From Pedobacter sp. (GTDB taxonomy: Bacteria > Bacteroidota > Bacteroidia > Sphingobacteriales > Sphingobacteriaceae), in assembly GCA_004295885.1 (NCBI GenBank), contig SEDG01000049.1:1-19148 (forward strand): a stretch of 19,148 bases of DNA, read 5' to 3'. This document shows positions 1 through 6,631 of this stretch, piece after piece (position 1 is the stretch's first letter; the number at the start of each line of letters is the position of its first letter). The position numbers and the translations under genes were made by a program. The notes beneath the pieces were generated by a model. The model ran no database searches. It was given only the letters and a program-made list of their open reading frames with translations, and was not told the origin of the DNA.

Positions 1-495
1 GAATCAAAGATCATTTATTCAATTATTCAGAAAGAGCCAAAACGTGCCGATGTTTATTGGTTGGTTCACGTTGATGTAATGGATGAGCCATATACAATGG
101 ATTATAAGGTAGAATTCTTAATTCCTGGCAAGTTAATTAGGATAGATTTTAAACTTGGGTTTAGGATTGAGCAAAGGGTAAATCTGCTTTATCGTAAAGT
201 GGTTGAAGAGTTGGTTAAAAACGGAGAAGTTGACATTACAAGTCAATATACTTCGTTGAATAAACATAAAATTACTGGCGATTTCCGCTTCGTATTGCTA
301 GAAAAGCATTTATCTAAATTTACAAATTTAAGCTTATATGAACGCAGTATCATGGATTATTACTTCGTTCTAAAACGCCTAAGTTTATCAGAAGTAACCA
401 GTTTTGGGTTAGACTCAAGTTATGTGGAAGTAGAAAAAGTTCCTTTGATTTTTGTTACCCCAGATGATATTGAGTTAAATAGATTAGCAGTTTAA
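1..495 (+). CDS. kup: Kup-type potassium uptake protein, C-terminal part (5' truncated)
   Basis: This is the C-terminal cytoplasmic part of a KUP/HAK/KT potassium transporter, an inner-membrane K+ importer. The frame is open from base 1, so the gene begins outside the window; the TTG at 61 is internal and not a start. About 164 residues are visible. They include the stretch RADVYWLVHVDVMDEPYT and later GDFRFVLLEKHLSKF, SLSEVTSFGLD and VEKVPLIF, which I recognise from memory as the conserved tail of Bacteroidota Kup proteins. No membrane segment is present in the visible part, as expected for the hydrophilic tail that follows the membrane helices. The stop is at 493-495, and a hairpin 15 nt later may end the transcript. 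It converges with the acyltransferase gene on the other strand. The recognition rests on conserved tail sequence only, because the transport core is outside the window. Confidence 0.85.
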   Translation, partial: ESKIIYSIIQKEPKRADVYWLVHVDVMDEPYTMDYKVEFLIPGKLIRIDFKLGFRIEQRVNLLYRKVVEELVKNGEVDITSQYTSLNKHKITGDFRFVLLEKHLSKFTNLSLYERSIMDYYFVLKRLSLSEVTSFGLDSSYVEVEKVPLIFVTPDDIELNRLAV

Positions 496-510
496 TCAAT
501 TGATTTTACA

Positions 511-560
511 GCCGCAGATTCGCAGATTACTTATAGTGTGAATCTGCGGCAATTTTAATT
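511..560 (+). terminator. Possible terminator hairpin downstream of kup
   Basis: An 11-bp perfect stem (511-521 with 540-550, GCCGCAGATTC paired to GAATCTGCGGC) encloses an 18-nt loop and is followed by the T-rich stretch AATTTTAATTT. It starts 15 nt after the kup stop codon. The large loop and interrupted T tract make it weaker than a classic intrinsic terminator. It is part of the surrounding inverted-repeat element. Confidence 0.45.
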
Positions 561-651
561 TCTAAGGTTTCTATCAAAATTTGTTGGGCTGTGAACCTAA
601 AGATTTTGTTTCATAGTTGAAGATTAATCAATTAATCTGCGAATCTGCGGC
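511..651. repeat. 141-bp intergenic element with 19-bp perfect terminal inverted repeats
   Basis: The space between two convergent genes holds a 19-bp word at 511-529 whose exact reverse complement, TAATCTGCGAATCTGCGGC, lies at 633-651. An 11-bp part of it recurs inverted at 540-550, and a variant (TAATCTGTGG) follows at 656-665. The layout resembles REP/BIME-like or MITE-like intergenic elements. No coding potential was seen. Confidence 0.75.
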
Positions 652-668
652 AAAATAATCTGTGGTTG

Positions 669-1715
669 TTAACCAGCAAACTTATCGCCAAATGGTAATT
701 TCTTTAATAAGTAAATAGTCAATCCAGAGATAATTAAACAAATAACTGTGGTTAATGGAATGCCAAACATCACCCCGAATACAGCTCCATTTATTCCAAA
801 TCTGCTCATATAGTACAGTACTAAAATGTGGACAAAGTAAATCCCAAAGCTATGTTTGTTAATAAATTTTCTAATTGCTTTTAACTGTGGGTTTACCAGA
901 TAAGAATGTTTAAAGAATAGAAATAAACCGATCGCTGCAATTACAACATTTGGCGAGAAGTAGGTGTATAGATCTATTGTAAAACGATCATTATACTTCG
1001 ATAAAAAATAGGTGCCGAAAACGGTGAGTAGTACGCCGGTTAAAAAGATTAGAAAGGAGATGATTCTGATATGTTTTACCTTTTCAAAGTTTCTAATTGA
1101 TAAATAATAACCTAAAACAATGTAGCCGACAAATCCTGAGAAATACTTTAAGTTAAAATCTGGAATGTATTTTGAGAATAGCGGATTAGCTATAATAATG
1201 GTAATAACCCAAAGAACGAGAAAATACAAAATCTCCTTTTCAGTTGCTTTTCTTATCCATTTTGATAAAATCGGTATGAATAAATAAATTCCGATTATCA
1301 TATAGATGTACCAAAAATGATAAGTTGTTTTATACGCAATTTTAGTAGAACCGATATTTATCATCTCCCAAAACGGAAGCTTAAATCCATTTTTCAAGGT
1401 GCCTAAAACGTGAATGAGATAAATCGATATCCAAAATAGAAATGGAAAAATAATACGAGTAACTCGTTTCTTCAGATAGTCGTTAAGTTGATAATCCTTT
1501 GGCAAAAGCAATGCGCCAGTAATCATTACAAAAATCGGAACGCAAAACCTCACCAAGCTATCATAAACATTTGCTGTCCACCAGTTAAAATCTGATATTC
1601 TCTCGAATTTGTATAGAAATGGTGCAGCAACATGAAGAAATATCACACTGATGGTTGCTACGACCCTCAAATTATCTAACCAAGTAGTGTCTTCCCGCTG
1701 TTGCAAATCGCTCAT
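669..1715 (-). CDS. Membrane acyltransferase, acyltransferase-3 (OafA/WecH-like) family
   Basis: This is an integral inner-membrane protein of about 348 residues with roughly ten hydrophobic segments, matching the acyltransferase-3 family, whose members move acetyl or other acyl groups onto sugars or surface polymers. The N-terminal segment WLDNLRVVATISVIFLH has the arginine (R17) and histidine (H28) spacing typical of the first membrane helix in this family. The segment FVMITGALLLP followed by the basic YLKKRVTRI is the usual second landmark. The acceptor is unknown, and no glycan cluster lies beside it to suggest one. The frame is open three codons further to a TTG at 1724, but ATG at 1715 is preferred: a TAnnTTTG box ends 6 nt upstream of it, so a TTG start would lie at or upstream of the transcription start. 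It lies 76 nt downstream of arr on the same strand but has its own apparent promoter. Confidence 0.85.
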   Translation of the reverse strand: MSDLQQREDTTWLDNLRVVATISVIFLHVAAPFLYKFERISDFNWWTANVYDSLVRFCVPIFVMITGALLLPKDYQLNDYLKKRVTRIIFPFLFWISIYLIHVLGTLKNGFKLPFWEMINIGSTKIAYKTTYHFWYIYMIIGIYLFIPILSKWIRKATEKEILYFLVLWVITIIIANPLFSKYIPDFNLKYFSGFVGYIVLGYYLSIRNFEKVKHIRIISFLIFLTGVLLTVFGTYFLSKYNDRFTIDLYTYFSPNVVIAAIGLFLFFKHSYLVNPQLKAIRKFINKHSFGIYFVHILVLYYMSRFGINGAVFGVMFGIPLTTVICLIISGLTIYLLKKLPFGDKFAG

Positions 1716-1721
1716 TCTGGG

Positions 1722-1729
1722 CAAAGGTA
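1722..1729 (-). promoter_or_regulatory. TACCTTTG -7 box for the acyltransferase
   Basis: TACCTTTG on the minus strand matches the Bacteroidota -7 consensus TAnnTTTG. It is followed by CCCAGA and then the ATG at 1715, which puts the expected transcription start at or next to the start codon. No clear -33 TTTG element is seen. Confidence 0.5.
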
Positions 1730-1791
1730 GGGATTAAGCACATAGGCACATAGAAAAATTAGTAAGTCCGGTAAATTGTTTCTTTTATTGG

Positions 1792-2535
1792 TTAGTTGAT
1801 GATTTCTCCTTTGTTATTCGCTAATTTCTCACGGAATTTTTCAAGCTCTTCAGGTGTTTGTCTAGCCCATTCGGTTACTTCTCCAATAATCTTTAATGGC
1901 TCCTGTGAGCGATAGGAACGACTGGGATTGCCTGGGAATTTTTTATCGGTGAGATTTGGGTCGTTCTCAAAACTTCCCGTGGGCTCTACAATATATACAC
2001 GTTCACGCCCGTCGCCTTTTGCTAATGCAGCCGCTAATCCTGCTCCATTAAGCAGAGCAGTGAAATAAATGTGATTCATTTTTATTTCAGATTGGTAATT
2101 AGAATTGCCACCTGCGGTTAGCAAATCGTTGCCCTTTAGATCTGCCCTTGTGCCATGGTAAAACGGTCCTTTATCTGAGGGGTTTTCCTTAAAGTTTGTT
2201 CCTATTTCATTATTTTTTTTAGCATTCTCAAAGTCTCCTAGCTTCTCATAACATTTAGCAATATTAAAATACAAAGAAGGGAATGCACTTTTAACAGAGT
2301 CATCATTTGTTTTTAATGCAAACTGTAAAGCAATTTCGAGCCACTTCAATTTGTCAGAAATGTCTTGTTGACAACGAGCAACATAATGAGCTGCAAGGAA
2401 CTTTTCAGATTTGTTTGTTGCTTCATCCCAGCTTTGTAGAAATAGTTTAAGCGCTTCTCCTTGTTTGCCTTTTTCTTCCATCTCCATCCCTTGAAGACAA
2501 AGTTTTATGACAGGATTGAATGGTGAGAATTCCAT
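1792..2535 (-). CDS. arr: Rifamycin NAD+ ADP-ribosyltransferase (Arr) with N-terminal TPR domain
   Basis: The C-terminal half (about residues 120-222) is an Arr domain, which transfers ADP-ribose from NAD+ to rifamycins and inactivates them. Landmarks are GPFYHGT (123-129, with the family's conserved His127), HIYFTA (155-160), VYIVEPTGSFENDPN (180-194) and FPGNPSRSYRS (200-210); these closely resemble Arr-2 as I remember it. Stand-alone Arr enzymes are about 140-150 residues, so the 247-residue protein carries an extra 115 or so N-terminal residues. These are predicted helical and include a clear TPR-like repeat, SLYFNIAKCYEKLGDFENAK (87-106). No signal peptide is visible, so it is probably cytoplasmic. 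It starts 85 nt after the esterase gene on the same strand, and I saw no convincing promoter in the gap. The enzyme class is well supported; rifamycin as the physiological substrate is inferred from the family. Confidence 0.9.
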   Translation of the reverse strand: MEFSPFNPVIKLCLQGMEMEEKGKQGEALKLFLQSWDEATNKSEKFLAAHYVARCQQDISDKLKWLEIALQFALKTNDDSVKSAFPSLYFNIAKCYEKLGDFENAKKNNEIGTNFKENPSDKGPFYHGTRADLKGNDLLTAGGNSNYQSEIKMNHIYFTALLNGAGLAAALAKGDGRERVYIVEPTGSFENDPNLTDKKFPGNPSRSYRSQEPLKIIGEVTEWARQTPEELEKFREKLANNKGEIIN

Positions 2536-2582
2536 TTTCTAGTTGTTTTATGTAATGAATATTTTAATTGTTGTCCTATCGG

Positions 2583-2597
2583 TCGGTGAGACACCGA
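2583..2597 (-). repeat. Small hairpin between esterase and arr
   Basis: TCGGTG, three bases, then CACCGA form a perfect 6-bp stem 23 nt after the esterase stop codon. No T tract follows in the direction of transcription, so it may be an mRNA stability or processing hairpin, or a remnant of an intergenic repeat, rather than an intrinsic terminator. Confidence 0.3.
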
Positions 2598-2619
2598 TAT
2601 GCGATTCTTTCCCTTATCG

Positions 2620-3471
2620 CTATTTGGCCCAATCCTTAAAAATAAATCGTAGCGCATCGAAATAAGCCACAATTGGTTCTGTCATGTGTGTTTCGGTTGG
2701 ATAGTGTTTGTAGACATGATCTAGTCCCTTTAACTGTTTGTTAGCTATTGTAGAGTCCAGCTTTAATAAACCTTTATGAAAGAACGAATTATTTCCACCT
2801 TCATTTCCGTTGCTGTAAAAAAACTTTTTGTTTAATGCTGAACCCTTTTTAAGTTTTTTATTAGTCAATTTTAAAAGATAGTCATTGTCCCACCAAACGG
2901 ATGGGCTTATTGCAATATAGGCATTAAACATATCTGGATGCGTTAACAGACAATTGAGAGCTGAAATCCCACCAAAAGAATGCCCTGCAAAAATTTTATA
3001 GGGCTCTGTTTTATAATTTTTGTCGATCATCGGAATTAATTCTGTTTCAATGAATCTTAAAAAATTGTCATTTCCGCCACTAAATTTATACGAGCCACTA
3101 TCTGGTTTGCCCATATAGTTGGTTATGCTTTTTGTTGGGGTAAGGTCTCTTGTTCGGTTTGTATTTGGGATGCCAACCACTATCATCTTAGGCATTGCTA
3201 AAACGTCTGGGCGACTAAGATAATCGACATATTGAGTAAGAAGTTCAAAATGATTGTCAGCGTCCATTAAATACAATACGGGAAATCGCTTGTTTAAATC
3301 AGATGAGTCTACTTTGGGAAAATGAACATAAACCTTGCGATCTTCATTTAAAACACTAGAATGAATCGTCACTACCTCGCTTGATGAATATTTATAAGGC
3401 TCGGTATGCTGGGAGCGTGCTTGGAAAGCAATTAATAAAAAAAGAATAGTAAGTCGTAGACCAGCACACAT
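2620..3471 (-). CDS. Secreted alpha/beta-hydrolase esterase (Fes/IroE-like)
   Basis: This is an alpha/beta-hydrolase of the putative esterase family (PF00756-type), which includes siderophore esterases such as Fes and IroE as well as many uncharacterised carboxylesterases. From ATG at 3471 it is 283 residues. A signal peptide of about 20 residues (CAGLRLTILFLLIAFQARS) indicates export to the periplasm or beyond. Visible motifs are FPVLYLMDADNHF, the nucleophile elbow GHSFGG with Ser165, the conserved ISPSVWW just after it, and a likely catalytic histidine in ETHMTEP (His262). The catalytic acid cannot be assigned by eye. The open frame extends two codons upstream to a TTG at 3477, but the ATG is the simpler start. 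It begins 41 nt after the Fic stop on the same strand and may be co-transcribed with it. No siderophore gene is nearby, so the substrate is not known. Confidence 0.85.
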   Translation of the reverse strand: MCAGLRLTILFLLIAFQARSQHTEPYKYSSSEVVTIHSSVLNEDRKVYVHFPKVDSSDLNKRFPVLYLMDADNHFELLTQYVDYLSRPDVLAMPKMIVVGIPNTNRTRDLTPTKSITNYMGKPDSGSYKFSGGNDNFLRFIETELIPMIDKNYKTEPYKIFAGHSFGGISALNCLLTHPDMFNAYIAISPSVWWDNDYLLKLTNKKLKKGSALNKKFFYSNGNEGGNNSFFHKGLLKLDSTIANKQLKGLDHVYKHYPTETHMTEPIVAYFDALRFIFKDWAK

Positions 3472-3512
3472 AAGCAATTTGATATTTATGAAACTAAATA
3501 GCTTGACTAGAC

Positions 3513-4070
3513 TTAGACATCATCATCTTCTTTTTCATATCCTTCATAGTAATAAGATTGTTCTATTCCTTTGAAAATAATTTCTCTATTATTTATCTCA
3601 TCAGTCAGATGAGCAGAAAGCAAGGTTCTTAATTCCAAATCGTTAATAGGACTCCGCTCCATTGCCTGCAAGTAAAATATTTTATCAACAAACTGCCAGT
3701 TTACCAATTTTTTCAAGTTCGCCTTTAAGATCATATCTAACCAAATACGCATCGTTCTACCATTACCTTCCATAAAAGGGTGGGCAATATTCATTTCTAC
3801 ATACTTGGCAATAATTTCTTCAAATGTGTTTTCGGGCATTAATTCTACTTTTGCTAAAATCTCGTTTAAATACAAAGCTGTAGCAAATCGGAAACCGCCT
3901 TTCGAAATATTCTTTGTGCGTATTTTTCCTGCAAAATCATAAAGTCCATCAAATAGATATTTATGTATTTGTTGTAATCCTTTAGTTGAGCCACTTTTTA
4001 TGTTGTCTATGTCTCCACTCTCAAACAAACGAAAAGCATTCTTTAAACTTATTTTGTCAACATTTTTCAT
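3513..4070 (-). CDS. fic: Fic-domain protein adenylyltransferase with C-terminal inhibitory motif (class III)
   Basis: Fic enzymes mostly transfer AMP from ATP to a hydroxyl side chain of a target protein. The 185-residue protein has the complete active-site motif HPFMEGNGR at 97-105, with catalytic His97 and phosphate-binding residues intact, and a preceding flap region around 51-63 (RTKNISKGGFRFA) that positions the target. Near the C terminus SYYYEG (172-177) fits the inhibitory motif (S/T)xxxE(G/N); Glu176 would reach into the ATP site. That position defines class III Fic proteins such as the one from Neisseria meningitidis, which has a similar size. No separate antitoxin gene of the VbhA type flanks it, in line with self-inhibition. 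It starts 23 nt after the permease stop and is followed 41 nt later by the esterase, so all three may form one transcript. The target protein is unknown. Confidence 0.92.
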   Translation of the reverse strand: MKNVDKISLKNAFRLFESGDIDNIKSGSTKGLQQIHKYLFDGLYDFAGKIRTKNISKGGFRFATALYLNEILAKVELMPENTFEEIIAKYVEMNIAHPFMEGNGRTMRIWLDMILKANLKKLVNWQFVDKIFYLQAMERSPINDLELRTLLSAHLTDEINNREIIFKGIEQSYYYEGYEKEDDDV

Positions 4071-4093
4071 AATAAATTTAAATTTTGTCTTTG

Positions 4094-6043
4094 TTAATTC
4101 TCCGCCAACTCTTTCCCTAACTTACTGTGTTTATAGCCATAGGCGAAGTAAACCACTAAACCGATAACCAACCAAATTCCAAAACCAATCCAGTTAGAAA
4201 TGCCTAACTCACACATCATGTATAAACAGCTTAGTAAGCCTAAAACAGGTATAAGCGACAAGTTTTTCGTTACACAGTAATAACAAATAACTAGACAAAT
4301 AATCAAGAAAATCCACATCGGGATTTTGTGCTTAAACAGCGACCACCCAGCTTCAAATTTCTTATCCGTTTCAATTGAAGATTTATTCATAAAGTCTTCG
4401 TATTGTGCAGGTGTTAAGTTCGTTAAATAGGCCTCAGCATCAATTTGTTTTCCTTGTAAAATAACTGGGCTTGCACTTATTTCACTTTTAACAGTCGCAA
4501 TTTCTTGGTCTGATAAAGATTTAATGAATGTTGTTGGCTCAATTATCTTAGTCTTATTAGTGATGAAATCTGTCGTCTCAGTTTTAAATTTCACAAAACA
4601 AACTACAATAACAGCAATAAATATTAGAGGTATAATAAACTTAGAATTAATATAAGGAATTTTAAATTTCCCTCTTTGTACACCTGGTCTATTCTGTAAA
4701 ACCAATACTCCAGCACAAACCAATACAAAGGCAAACAAGGTACCTATAGAACATAAATCGGTAACAATGGTTAGGTTCATGAATAATGACGGAACCGCAA
4801 CCACAAAACCCACTACAATAGTAGCAAATGAAGGTGTTTTATATTTAGGGTGAATTTTAGAGAATTTTTTTGGCAATAAACCATCACGGCTCATACTCAT
4901 CCAAATACGCGGTTGCCCCATTTGAAATACTAATAATACGCTTGCCATAGCAAAAACTGCACTCACAGCTATAATACCACTCATCAATTTCAAATCAATC
5001 GCATCAAAAACAAATGCTAATGGATCGCCAACTGCTAAAGTATCGGATTTTACTATCCCAGTTAAAACTAACGAAATGGCAACATATAAAATGGTACAAA
5101 TGATAATTGCCCACATCATTCCTCTCGGTAAATCTCGTTGTGGATTTTTACATTCTTCTGCAGTAGTAGAAATGGCATCGAAACCGATGTACGCAAAAAA
5201 TACTGCCGAAACTCCTTTTAATATACCAGACACGCCATTAGGTGCAAATGGGCTCCAGTTTTTTGTATCTACATAAAATGCGCCAACTGCAATAACTAAC
5301 AAAACAACGGAAAGTTTAACTACAACCATTGCATTACTGGCGTTTCTCGATTCTTTCATTCCACGATAAACCAACCAAGTAATGAAAATGATGATGCCTA
5401 ATGCAGGCAAATCAGCCACTAAATGAAAACCTCCAATGGTAGGAGCAGACACCCACGCATTGTTAGCGATGCGAGTTGCATCATCCAAATTAGCCATACT
5501 TTTTCCAGCGTTTAACAAAGCATCCGCATGTGCGTGACCATTAAAAGCGGTTAAATAATCCATTGTGGCCCAATCTGGGATATTTATGCCATCTATACCT
5601 AATGCTGGTATTCGAATGGAGGACAGTAATCCTGTAAAGTAATCGGACCAAGAAATAGCCACCGTAATGTTTCCAATGCCGTATTCCATTATTAAAGACC
5701 AACCTATAATCCAAGCAACTAATTCTCCGAATGCCACATAAGAATAGGTATAGGCACTTCCTGAAACTGGTACCATCGATGCAAATTCTGCGTAAGCAAA
5801 GGCAGCAAAACTACAGGCAATAGCAGTAAAAATGAAAAGGAAAATTACTGCCGGACCACCATCGGCACTTGCTTTACCGATAGTGCTAAAGATACCCGCC
5901 CCAATAATTGCGGCAATACCAAATGCCGTTAAATCTCTTACACCTAAAGTTTTATGAAGGGAATCACCATGGTCGCCATAACCTTTTGCTGCATCTTCTA
6001 AAATCTTTGAAATTGATTTCTTTCTAAATAGTTTATCGAACAT
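4094..6043 (-). CDS. APC-family amino acid permease with a long C-terminal loop insert
   Basis: This inner-membrane amino acid transporter resembles the cationic amino acid transporter (CAT/YfnA) branch of the APC superfamily. It opens with a hydrophilic leader, then LHKTLGVRDLTAFGIAAIIG with the glycine-rich first helix GAGIFSTIG that binds the substrate backbone, and the later FFAYIGFDAISTTAEE segment typical of the family. At 649 residues it is longer than the roughly 480-560 I expect. The extra length comes mainly from a hydrophilic stretch at about 486-570 between late membrane helices, and from a long first-half loop. The substrate cannot be read from the sequence. A TAnnTTTG box lies about 63 nt upstream. 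Fic follows 23 nt after the stop. Confidence 0.9.
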   Translation of the reverse strand: MFDKLFRKKSISKILEDAAKGYGDHGDSLHKTLGVRDLTAFGIAAIIGAGIFSTIGKASADGGPAVIFLFIFTAIACSFAAFAYAEFASMVPVSGSAYTYSYVAFGELVAWIIGWSLIMEYGIGNITVAISWSDYFTGLLSSIRIPALGIDGINIPDWATMDYLTAFNGHAHADALLNAGKSMANLDDATRIANNAWVSAPTIGGFHLVADLPALGIIIFITWLVYRGMKESRNASNAMVVVKLSVVLLVIAVGAFYVDTKNWSPFAPNGVSGILKGVSAVFFAYIGFDAISTTAEECKNPQRDLPRGMMWAIIICTILYVAISLVLTGIVKSDTLAVGDPLAFVFDAIDLKLMSGIIAVSAVFAMASVLLVFQMGQPRIWMSMSRDGLLPKKFSKIHPKYKTPSFATIVVGFVVAVPSLFMNLTIVTDLCSIGTLFAFVLVCAGVLVLQNRPGVQRGKFKIPYINSKFIIPLIFIAVIVVCFVKFKTETTDFITNKTKIIEPTTFIKSLSDQEIATVKSEISASPVILQGKQIDAEAYLTNLTPAQYEDFMNKSSIETDKKFEAGWSLFKHKIPMWIFLIICLVICYYCVTKNLSLIPVLGLLSCLYMMCELGISNWIGFGIWLVIGLVVYFAYGYKHSKLGKELAEN

Positions 6044-6106
6044 ATAATGGTTTTGTGTTGCCTTTCATCTTTTTCAAGGATTTGAGCAGTCTTTGTTTAG
6101 TTTATC

Positions 6107-6114
6107 CAAACTTA
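6107..6114 (-). promoter_or_regulatory. TAAGTTTG -7 box for the amino acid permease
   Basis: TAAGTTTG on the minus strand fits the Bacteroidota TAnnTTTG consensus and would give a leader of about 55-60 nt before the ATG at 6043. A poly-T run lies directly upstream of it on the minus strand. No clear TTG was found at the -33 position. Confidence 0.4.
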
Positions 6115-6268
6115 AAAAAATATCGTTTAAAAACCGCTAATGCGCATATAAAATTATCAACGTTTAAGGCAATAGCGATTTATTTAAAATTAAAGTTAGG
6201 GCAACGAGCAGGATAGGCTAATGATGCCTTACTCTTTGGCCGTATCTTATCCCAGTTTTAGTCATATT

Positions 6269-6358
6269 CAGTCCGCAACAAATGCAGAACTAATCCGCGT
6301 CTAGTCCGCTTTCAATGCGGACTAGACGCGGACTTGATGCGGACTAGATGCGGACTGG
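6269..6358. repeat. 11-bp tandem repeat (A(T/C)GCGGACT(A/T/G)G) with 16-bp perfect hairpin
   Basis: Four consecutive 11-bp units run from 6315 to 6358: ATGCGGACTAG, ACGCGGACTTG, ATGCGGACTAG and ATGCGGACTGG. To their left, units in the opposite orientation (such as CTAGTCCGC at 6301-6309 and CAGTCCGC at 6269-6276) produce a perfect stem: 6294-6309 pairs with 6317-6332 around a 7-nt loop. The GC content is clearly higher than the surrounding DNA. Eleven is not a multiple of three, so it is not a coding repeat; it is close to one helical turn. Confidence 0.85.
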
Positions 6359-6553
6359 CTAAGAAGGAAACAGGAATGAAAATACAATAACAACTAGCGG
6401 AAGATGCACTAGGAATACTGTGTCTTATACTAGATTACCCTTACAAAAAGCGGATAGTTGAGCGGTTAAATACTTACAATTATAAAAACATACACGGATA
6501 TATCCGATTTTATAATGCCCAAGCTGTGATAGCTTCTTGAAATAAAACCCCAC

Positions 6554-6588
6554 AAAAAAAGTCGTAGAGAATTCCTACGACTTTTTTT
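6554..6588. terminator. Strong bidirectional intrinsic terminator
   Basis: A perfect 14-bp stem (AAAAAAAGTCGTAG with CTACGACTTTTTTT) surrounds a 7-nt loop, giving a T tract on both strands. It lies about 45 nt beyond the stop of the minus-strand peptidase gene at 6632, which it most likely terminates, and it insulates the upstream region of the permease gene. Confidence 0.85.
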
Positions 6589-6631
6589 AATCTGATATAT
6601 ATACCTAATACCTCACTTCCCTCAATCTTGT

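Larger units (their letters stand above)
6044..6631. other. 588-bp region without a convincing gene
   Basis: The stretch holds the probable permease promoter (6107-6114), a GC-rich 11-bp repeat cluster with a perfect hairpin (6269-6358) and an intrinsic terminator (6554-6588). A stretch open on the + strand from about 6388 to 6540 (about 50 codons) has no ATG or recognisable family and is not called. A 12-bp palindrome, CGGATATATCCG, lies at 6498-6509. Nothing else was recognised. Confidence 0.6.

Noticed and set aside
61..495. Separate 144-residue protein starting at TTG 61.
   Set aside because: The frame is open back to base 1 with Kup-like sequence, so this is the tail of a longer gene.
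1735..1755. Short tandem word CACATAG twice (CACATAGG, CACATAGA).
   Set aside because: Only two units; too short to call more than chance or a remnant of a common intergenic word.
6044..6250. Riboswitch in the leader of the amino acid permease.
   Set aside because: The predicted leader is only about 60 nt, and I could not find paired helices or known conserved cores.
6294..6358. CRISPR array in the repeat cluster.
   Set aside because: Units are 11 bp with no spacers between them and no cas genes are nearby.
6388..6540. Open + strand stretch of about 50 codons ending in a sequence like IHGYIRFYNAQ, resembling a transposase tail.
   Set aside because: It has no ATG, the match is short and from memory only, and no transposase core or terminal repeats surround it. 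Chance is the simpler reading.
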